Made by a program: the position numbers and the translations under genes. A stretch of 64,000 nucleotides of DNA from Pseudoduganella namucuonensis (GTDB taxonomy: Bacteria; Pseudomonadota; Gammaproteobacteria; Burkholderiales; Burkholderiaceae_D): the NCBI RefSeq assembly GCF_900116645.1, contig NZ_FPBO01000003.1, positions 186,001-250,000 on the forward strand, read 5' to 3'. The notes below the pieces were generated by a model. It did not search any database, had not been told where the DNA came from, and saw only the letters and a program-made list of their open reading frames with translations. Shown here in pieces: positions 63,664 through 64,000 of the stretch (the stretch's first letter is position 1; every line of letters begins with the position of its first letter).

Positions 63664-64000
<337 letters not shown>

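Overview
The window looks like chromosomal backbone of a high-GC betaproteobacterium, most likely Burkholderiales, family Oxalobacteraceae (Massilia/Duganella group). This rests on GC-rich codon use, an argB / pyrimidine 5'-nucleotidase / slmA neighbourhood, hemA-prfA-prmC and minCDE clusters of proteobacterial type, polyhydroxybutyrate genes (phasin, phaA, phaB), and scattered palindromic repeats with a GGGGTCAGACC core. No IS transposase, prophage, CRISPR array, rRNA or plasmid function is visible. One tRNA gene (Thr, GGT) is present. No stretch longer than about 300 bases lacks a gene.

Layout. 1-5.2 kb: a fused pabB-pabC gene (cut by the left edge), slmA, a HAD nucleotidase, a TraB/GumN-like exported protein, a palindromic element, tRNA-Thr and argB. 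5.3-10.5 kb: a tight same-strand run of an ECF-type sigma factor, a zinc-finger anti-sigma factor, a cysteine-rich CWC protein, a large hybrid histidine kinase and an HD-GYP response regulator. 10.5-15.2 kb: a PHB-depolymerase-like esterase, DUF1289, an MBL-fold hydrolase, a nitronate monooxygenase, a winged-helix protein and a purine phosphoribosyltransferase. 15.3-23.9 kb: an eight-gene minus-strand operon joining two CoA-ligase-type enzymes to a complete branched-chain-type ABC importer, read divergently from a Crp/Fnr regulator. 24.8-32.8 kb: mixed single genes (RlaP-like nucleotidyltransferase, Xaa-Pro aminopeptidase, MgtC, DUF924, DUF2520, AlkB, an outer-membrane barrel). 32.9-41.8 kb: ettA, rarD, kup, a tandem FKBP lipoprotein, an NtrC-type regulator with its kinase, and an ElaA-type acetyltransferase. 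41.9-49.8 kb: ohr, YceI, an acetylpolyamine amidohydrolase-like gene, gshA, prmC, dsbB, prfA and hemA. 50-57 kb: an orphan OmpR-type regulator, minCDE, metE and divergent metR. 57.2-64 kb: phasin-phaA-phaB, a D-amino-acid dehydratase-like enzyme, prolyl aminopeptidase, small unknowns and the start of fadH.

How the genes work together. Four functional blocks stand out: (i) a sigma/anti-sigma pair followed by phosphorelay and cyclic-di-GMP turnover genes; (ii) uptake plus CoA activation of an unidentified, probably aromatic or fatty, carboxylate under a Crp/Fnr regulator; (iii) PHB synthesis without phaC in view, plus a distant PHB-depolymerase-like esterase; (iv) housekeeping for folate, arginine, glutathione, methionine, haem, translation termination and division-site selection.

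The least ordinary material is structural. A family of palindromic elements with a GGG(G)(T/A)CAGACC core occurs at about 13.9, 34.65, 47.3 and 53.5 kb. One copy is bracketed by exact 19-bp direct repeats, which looks like an insertion footprint. A related element lies in frame inside a sensor kinase gene at 40.2-40.3 kb. metE carries eight units of an 18-bp tandem repeat that encodes a hexapeptide-repeat linker. All product names are from reading the sequence, without database searches.
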